Part shown: piece by piece, positions 16,488 to 20,064 of the stretch
Layout: the number at the start of each line of letters is the position of its first letter
Position numbering within the stretch: the stretch's first letter is position 1
Source of the DNA: Hyphomicrobiales bacterium
GTDB taxonomy: Bacteria; Pseudomonadota; Alphaproteobacteria; Rhizobiales; Aestuariivirgaceae
Reading direction: 5' to 3'
Assembly: GCA_012032065.1 (NCBI GenBank)
Contig: JAAURV010000019.1
Coordinates: 1 to 20,064 of the forward strand
DNA length: 20,064 bases
The notes under the pieces: generated by a model
The model's database searches: none
Seen by the model: only the letters and a program-made list of their open reading frames with translations
Told to the model about the DNA's origin: nothing
Program-made: the position numbers and the translations under genes

Positions 16488-16781
16488 ATGCCGTTTGACA
16501 AAACCATAGAGCCTCGCGAAGGCTCGATCATCGACCGCCGCAACCTGCTCCTGGGTCACTGGGCTGGAATGCGTCTGGGCATGTTTGGCGAAGAACTGTC
16601 CGCCTATGCGCATGAGATCATCAAGGCGGATGATGAGATCCCCGGTCCGGAGGACGTGATCGCGCGCATCGTCGCGGATTTCGCCGCGCGCGGCATCGAC
16701 TATCCCGAAGACCTGATCCGTTTGGAACTCGAGCGCCTCGAACGTCAAGTGCGAGCGCAGACGTGGGACATCGCCGCGTAG
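16488..16781 (+). CDS. DUF1476 protein (ATP synthase zeta-subunit family), shortened N-terminus
   Basis: 97 residues. RRNLLLGHWAGMRLG, AYAHEIIKADDEIPG and EDVIARIVADFAARGI align by eye with DUF1476, whose Paracoccus member is the zeta subunit that blocks reverse rotation of the F1Fo ATP synthase in alphaproteobacteria. In the usual protein about 28 residues precede the RRN motif and carry a charged inhibitory segment (REKAFE...KFA-like). Here only 16 precede it and that pattern is absent (MPFDKTIEPREGSIID). The usual member may be encoded elsewhere, with this as a divergent paralogue (inference). The start is firm: AAAGGA (16474-16479) lies 8 bases before the ATG. It stands alone between a terminator and a convergent gene. 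Confidence 0.8.
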   Translation: MPFDKTIEPREGSIIDRRNLLLGHWAGMRLGMFGEELSAYAHEIIKADDEIPGPEDVIARIVADFAARGIDYPEDLIRLELERLERQVRAQTWDIAA

Positions 16782-16790
16782 GCGCCGGAA

Positions 16791-16823
16791 GCGGCACAGG
16801 ATCCGGGGGCGCTCCTGTGCCGC
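16791..16823. terminator. Hairpin between convergent genes, possible shared terminator
   Basis: A perfect 11-bp stem, GCGGCACAGGA (16791-16801) with TCCTGTGCCGC (16813-16823), and an 11-base G/C-rich loop. It lies between the stops of the DUF1476 gene and the reverse-strand secreted-protein gene. No T-run follows on either strand, so it may protect transcript ends or act with Rho rather than be a classical terminator. Confidence 0.55.
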
Positions 16824-16830
16824 GTGCGGC

Positions 16831-17373
16831 TCAGTTCACCGGCACCATGAGGTGCGCGTAAGGTGTGCCGGGCCACATCACATAAGGTTTGGACGTGTCG
16901 GGCTTTGCGTCCGACGGATATCCCGCCATGACGTCGGTTGCATTCATGATCATCACATGCGGTCCCGTCGTGATCCAGTTGTTTCCTTCGGTGGGACCGG
17001 TTGCATAGGGATCGGTATTGCTTGCGTCCGTTCCGCCCGCGAGCATGTAGATGAAGCCGACTTTGCCCTTTGGCGGCTCGGTTTTTCCGATCCATGCCAT
17101 CGCCCATTCCATCGCATTGGCGTCGCCGCACATGGGGTCCGGTCCCGGGGTCGAGGGTGTATCTGGCATGCACCACCATCCGTTGCTTCCTTCCCGGAGC
17201 GTCTTCATCTTTCCCGACTCATCCGCCGCATAGATCGTGGCGCCGGAACTGACCGCGGCTGGGGCCGCGGACTCGGCGCTCTTGATCATGTCCGCATCGC
17301 CGTCGGCGAAAGCGGCTGTGGATGAATGAGCAGCCAAGGCTGCAAGCATTGAAAGCAAGGCAAGCGTCTTCAT
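16831..17373 (-). CDS. Secreted protein of unknown function
   Basis: 180 residues. MKTLALLSMLAALAAHSSTA is a clear signal peptide, with likely cleavage near AFA|DGD (about residue 28), so the protein is probably periplasmic. The mature part has two cysteines in the WWCMPDTPSTPGPDPMC segment, which could form a disulfide, then GFIYMLAGGTDASNTDPYAT and the histidine/methionine pieces GPHVMIMN and YAHLMV. I recall similar unnamed proteins in other proteobacteria but cannot assign a function. I chose 17373 because GGGAGA precedes it and the signal peptide begins there; the longer frame up to 17562 overlaps the neighbour. It follows the SnoaL-like gene by 43 bases and is probably its operon partner, under control of the divergent TetR regulator. 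Confidence 0.8.
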   Translation of the reverse strand: MKTLALLSMLAALAAHSSTAAFADGDADMIKSAESAAPAAVSSGATIYAADESGKMKTLREGSNGWWCMPDTPSTPGPDPMCGDANAMEWAMAWIGKTEPPKGKVGFIYMLAGGTDASNTDPYATGPTEGNNWITTGPHVMIMNATDVMAGYPSDAKPDTSKPYVMWPGTPYAHLMVPVN

Positions 17374-17416
17374 TGTCGTTTCTCCCTGAACAGTGAGGTG
17401 CGTTTCGAAAAGGAAC

Positions 17417-17773
17417 TTAGCTGTCCCAGGCCTGTACGATGGTCTGCCGGACAATGCCCTTGGGGCCGAGCTCCGCCGTGCATGAAGCGATGACGCGCGT
17501 GCCATCGTCATAGGTGCAGCTCTCGACGAAGGCGAGCTGCTTGCCGTCGACGACCCCGACATCGACTGTGTGCGTCATGTCGCGGCTGTAGACATCGTCG
17601 AGAAAGGCTCCGATCTCCTTGGCCCCGGAAATCGTCCTTGGCCGGCTCGGCGGATTGTCCGTGTCGATGATGGTGAGTACGGCGTCGTCGGCATAAAGAG
17701 CCTTGAGGCTTTTGGAATCGCGGGTTTCAACGGCGCGGCGCAGCTCCGGTATTGTCGGTGCATTTAGGGTCAT
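17417..17773 (-). CDS. SnoaL/NTF2-like protein (DUF4440-type)
   Basis: 118 residues with the cone-shaped NTF2-like pattern: an N-terminal helix (IPELRRAVETRD), then SLKALYADDAVLTIID, a loop with a proline cluster, AKEIGAFLDDVYSRDMTHTV, and closing strands (LAFVESCTYDDGTRVIASCTAEL, IVRQTIVQAWDS). Such proteins bind or convert small molecules or act as steroid isomerase-like folds; the ligand here is unknown. No signal peptide is seen, so it is likely cytoplasmic. I chose ATG 17773 because GGGAGA lies 7 bases upstream (the same ribosome site type as the next gene). It is the first gene of a two-gene reverse operon with the promoter at 17879-17907. Confidence 0.8.
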   Translation of the reverse strand: MTLNAPTIPELRRAVETRDSKSLKALYADDAVLTIIDTDNPPSRPRTISGAKEIGAFLDDVYSRDMTHTVDVGVVDGKQLAFVESCTYDDGTRVIASCTAELGPKGIVRQTIVQAWDS

Positions 17774-17823
17774 TTCGTTCTCCCGATTCAGGACCAAGAG
17801 GCACGTTGATGCGATGCACGTTT

Positions 17824-17862
17824 AACGCCGCACTGCCTTGGAAGGGCAGTGGTATTGGCGTT
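17824..17862 (-). other. Stem-loop in the leader of the SnoaL operon
   Basis: Two nested stems: AACGCC (17824-17829) with GGCGTT (17857-17862), and CACTGCC (17831-17837) with GGCAGTG (17845-17851), with a 7-base loop and an asymmetric interior loop (one base versus five). It falls within the about 100-base untranslated leader predicted from the reverse promoter. It could stabilise the transcript or, as DNA, add a binding site in the divergent region. Confidence 0.5.
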
Positions 17863-17878
17863 TCCCACCGGTTCGGAA

Positions 17879-17907
17879 AACTTACCAACTGATAGATTAC
17901 TTGTCAA
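17879..17907 (-). promoter_or_regulatory. Sigma-70-type promoter of the SnoaL/secreted-protein operon
   Basis: Read on the reverse strand: TTGACA (17907-17902), a 17-base spacer, then TAAGTT (17884-17879). The -35 is a perfect match. The transcription start would be near 17872, about 99 bases before the SnoaL ATG. The whole promoter lies under the two operator-like repeats at 17880-17916, so a bound repressor would block polymerase. Confidence 0.6.
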
Positions 17908-17916
17908 CTAGTAAGT
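17880..17916. promoter_or_regulatory. Tandem operator-like repeats, likely TetR binding sites
   Basis: Two 18-base units, ACTTACCAACTGATAGAT (17880-17897) and ACTTGTCAACTAGTAAGT (17899-17916), repeat at 19-base offset (12 of 18 positions shared). Each matches 15 of 18 bases of the palindrome-like sequence ACTTACCAACTGGTAAGT, whose ACTTACC and GGTAAGT arms are inverted copies; that composite is derived from the two units here. They end 19 bases before the TetR ATG and cover the opposing promoter. Binding of the adjacent regulator is inferred from position and symmetry. Confidence 0.55.
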
Positions 17917-17935
17917 AGACATCTGGCGTTGGAAA

Positions 17936-18577
17936 ATGCTAGGTGGACCATACGTCAACAGCTTGGATAAGAAGGAAATGCATCAAAGCGCGATCCGGTC
18001 CAGCACCTCGGATCAGATTCTCGATATTGCGCAGACGCTGGTTCAGAAGCGCGGTTACAATGCCTTCAGCTACGCGGATATCTCCGCAACGCTCGGCATC
18101 ACCAAGGCAAGCTTGCACTACCACTTCAAAGTCAAGGGCGACCTCGGTCTGTCGTTGATTGGCCGTTACGAAAATGGGTTTCGGCAGAGGCTCGACGAAA
18201 TAGATCGTCAGGGTGGAGCGGGCTCGGACCGTATCCGCGACTACGTCGCAATTTACGCCGGTGTGCTCGCCGATCACCGCATGTGCCTGTGCGGGATGCT
18301 GGCGGCGGAATTCGATACGCTACCCAAGCCGATGCAGTCCGCTCTCGACCACTTCTTCGATCTCAATGAAAGGTGGCTGACTGGCGTTCTTGAACTCGGG
18401 CGGACCGACGGCTCATTGCGTTTCGAAGGCGAAGCCCACGAGCTTGCTCAGTTTCTTGTTGCCTCCCTCGAGGGCGCCATGATGCTGGCGCGTTCGCATG
18501 GCGCTGACGGTCGCTTTCATTCGGCGGCAAAGCGGCTTCTCGTCAGCCTAAGCTTGGAGCCGTCGCGTCTCAGTTGA
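17936..18577 (+). CDS. TetR/AcrR family transcriptional regulator
   Basis: 213 residues. The N-terminal helix-turn-helix is at about 45-66 (FSYADISATLGITKASLHYHF), with the LHYHFKVKGDL segment typical of TetR proteins. The rest (YAGVLADHRMCLCGMLAAEF onward) is the ligand-binding and dimer domain; the inducer is unknown. The regulator is divergent from the SnoaL/secreted-protein operon, with operator-like repeats between them, so autorepression and repression of that operon are the simplest reading. The start is uncertain: ATG 17936 has only a weak site (TTGGAAA), and ATG 17978 has AAGAAGG but too close. The 3' end overlaps the convergent methyltransferase gene by 8 bases. Confidence 0.9.
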   Translation: MLGGPYVNSLDKKEMHQSAIRSSTSDQILDIAQTLVQKRGYNAFSYADISATLGITKASLHYHFKVKGDLGLSLIGRYENGFRQRLDEIDRQGGAGSDRIRDYVAIYAGVLADHRMCLCGMLAAEFDTLPKPMQSALDHFFDLNERWLTGVLELGRTDGSLRFEGEAHELAQFLVASLEGAMMLARSHGADGRFHSAAKRLLVSLSLEPSRLS

Positions 18578-20064
18578 CGGTATTGGGCAGCTCTGCCTCG
18601 CGCTTCGCGATGAAATCGCGCAGGCCCTCGGCGATGCCTTCGTCCATCTTCGGCGGTTCATAGGCCGCAAGCATGGCGCGCGCCTTGTCGCGGCCGCGGG
18701 TGTCGTGATCCTTCGATCCTTCCGCCTGCCACTGCTCGAACGAATTGAAGTCCATGATCGATGGGATAAAGAACGCCTTCTCGAAATGCTCGAGGGTATG
18801 CTGCGTACCGAGGAAGTGCCCGGCTGGTCCCACTTCCCGCACCGCCTGCATCGCTTCCTTGAAATCGTCAAAGGAGAGTCCGCCCGCATATTTGTACCAG
18901 CCCACCAACTGCTCGGCATCGGTCACGAACTTTGAATAGCCACACACGAGCCCCGCTTCGAGCCAGCCCGCCACATGCCAGATGTAATTGGCGCCCGAGA
19001 GGATCGCCGCATGCATCAGCATGTTGGCTTCGTAACCCGCCTGCGCATCGTTGAGCTTGGAACCGACATGGAAGCCCGAGGTACGCCATGGCAGTTTGTA
19101 TTTCCGCGCCAGCGCGCCCATCAGATACATCATCTGTGCGGCTTCCGGCGTTCCGCCCATGGCGCACCGGTCTTCATGTCCACGGTCACCATGAACTGCC
19201 CGTAGATGACGGGAGCGCCCTTTCGTATCATTTGCGTGTAGGCAACTCCCGCCAGGGCCTCGGCATTGACTTGAGCCACGGCACCCACAGCCGAAGCGGA
19301 TGTCGATGCGCCGCAAAGCGCAAAGGGCGCCGCAATGATCGGCTGGTTGTTCGACGAGTAGACCCGCATGGCATCGAGCATGGTCTGATCCCATACCAGC
19401 GGCGAATTGCAGTTGGTGATCGAAACGACGACGGTGTTGTCCTTGACGTAGTCCTCCCCGAACACGATGCCTGCCATCTTCATCACATCCTCGGCCCGCT
19501 CTTTCGAGGTGACGATGCCCATGAACGGCTTGTCGGAGTAGGTCAGCGCCGAATGGATGATGTGCAGATGCCGCTTGGGCACCGGAATCTCCATTGGCTC
19601 GCAGCAAATCGAGCTCGAGGAATGCAGTGCCGGAGACATGTAGGCAAGGCGATGGAAGTTGTTGAGATCGGCAAGCGAGCCATAGCGGCGTTGATTGTCG
19701 AGATCGCGCACAAAGGGCGCGCCATACATCGGAACGAAAATGCTGTTGTTGCCGCCAATCCTGACCGTGCGCGCAGGGTTCCGCGCATTGAGCGTGAACT
19801 CGGGTGGCGCACTGGACACAAGCTCCAGGAGCAGCGCCCGGTCGATCCGTACCCGCGTGCCTTTGACATCCGCTCCCGCCGCCTTCCACATGGCGATGGC
19901 TTCGTCATCGCGGAACTCGCAGCCCACCTCTTCGAGGATTTTCAGCGACTCGCTGTGGATAAGTTCCACCGCCTCGTCAGGGACGATCTCGTAAACCGGA
20001 ATGTTGCGGACCAGCGTTGGAAACGACGCCGTGGGGGCAGCGCGCAAGGCCCGGCGGCCCTCGC
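18570..20064 (-). pseudogene. MttB-family methyltransferase, single-base frameshift, 5' end outside window
   Basis: Belongs to the trimethylamine methyltransferase superfamily (COG5598), in which a methyl group passes from a methylated amine to a corrinoid protein. The frame is open to the right edge with the usual arginine-rich start (EGRRALRAAP), so the gene begins just outside. Conserved blocks include MYGAPFVRDLDNQRR, HLHIIHSAL and, after the break, AWRTSGFHVGSKLND-like sequence and the C-terminal FEKAF. At about 19158-19166 the frame shifts: one base is missing between VDMKTGA and MGGTPEAAQMM; restoring it gives the family's TGA-x-x-GTPE spacing. No in-frame TAG is seen, so this is a non-pyrrolysine member; these may use betaines rather than trimethylamine. 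The substrate is unknown, and no corrinoid protein gene is in the window. Confidence 0.85.

Noticed and set aside
19150..19175. Pyrrolysine-type read-through in the MttB-family gene
   Set aside because: The interruption is a change of frame, not an in-frame TAG, and no pyl gene is visible.
1..20064. CRISPR arrays, tRNA or rRNA genes, prophage or insertion sequences
   Set aside because: No regularly spaced repeats, tRNA-like cloverleaf arms, rRNA cores, transposase or integrase motifs were found on either strand by eye.

Overview
The window reads as a GC-rich chromosomal segment of an alphaproteobacterium, most likely of the order Hyphomicrobiales (Rhizobiales). The grounds are the block SRP RNA (ffs)-dnaX-ybaB-recR, a DnaX that lacks the usual zinc-binding cysteines (as I recall for alphaproteobacteria), a DUF1476 (ATP synthase zeta-type) protein, and palindromes that resemble a repeat family I remember from Rhizobiales. 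No phage, transposase, CRISPR, tRNA or rRNA signal was found.

Layout, left to right. Positions 1-6423 hold a tight forward cluster: 3' part of threonine synthase (thrC), an M16 processing peptidase, a frameshifted GNAT acetyltransferase, and a large membrane PAS-GGDEF-EAL protein with intact EAL motifs, a degenerate GGDEF and a very basic C-terminal tail. Positions 6432-9317 hold ffs with a good promoter, two oppositely oriented palindromic elements, then dnaX-ybaB-recR, nearly without gaps. A frameshifted TadG-like pilus protein (9439-10721) follows, convergent with a reverse-strand 1164-residue kinase whose sensor is a sodium/solute symporter-like module (SSS-STAC-PAS-kinase-receiver). Divergent from the kinase is mscL, closed by a strong terminator, followed by a PLP aminotransferase.

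The right part is the most interesting. Positions 16060-16487 have no protein gene but carry a 15-bp palindrome, a textbook sigma-54 promoter (-24/-12) and, about 140 bases downstream, a strong intrinsic terminator: a candidate sigma-54-dependent small RNA. Next comes a short DUF1476 protein that lacks the usual N-terminal inhibitory stretch, then a reverse-strand two-gene operon (SnoaL-like protein plus an unrecognised secreted protein). Its promoter (TTGACA-17-TAAGTT) is covered by two tandem operator-like repeats next to a divergent TetR regulator, which looks like a self-contained repressor circuit. A frameshifted MttB-family methyltransferase runs off the right edge.

Three genes (GNAT, TadG, MttB) each carry one single-base frameshift with clear coding on both sides. 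Three in 20 kb among otherwise intact genes suggests residual sequencing or assembly errors, although real decay cannot be excluded from this sequence alone.
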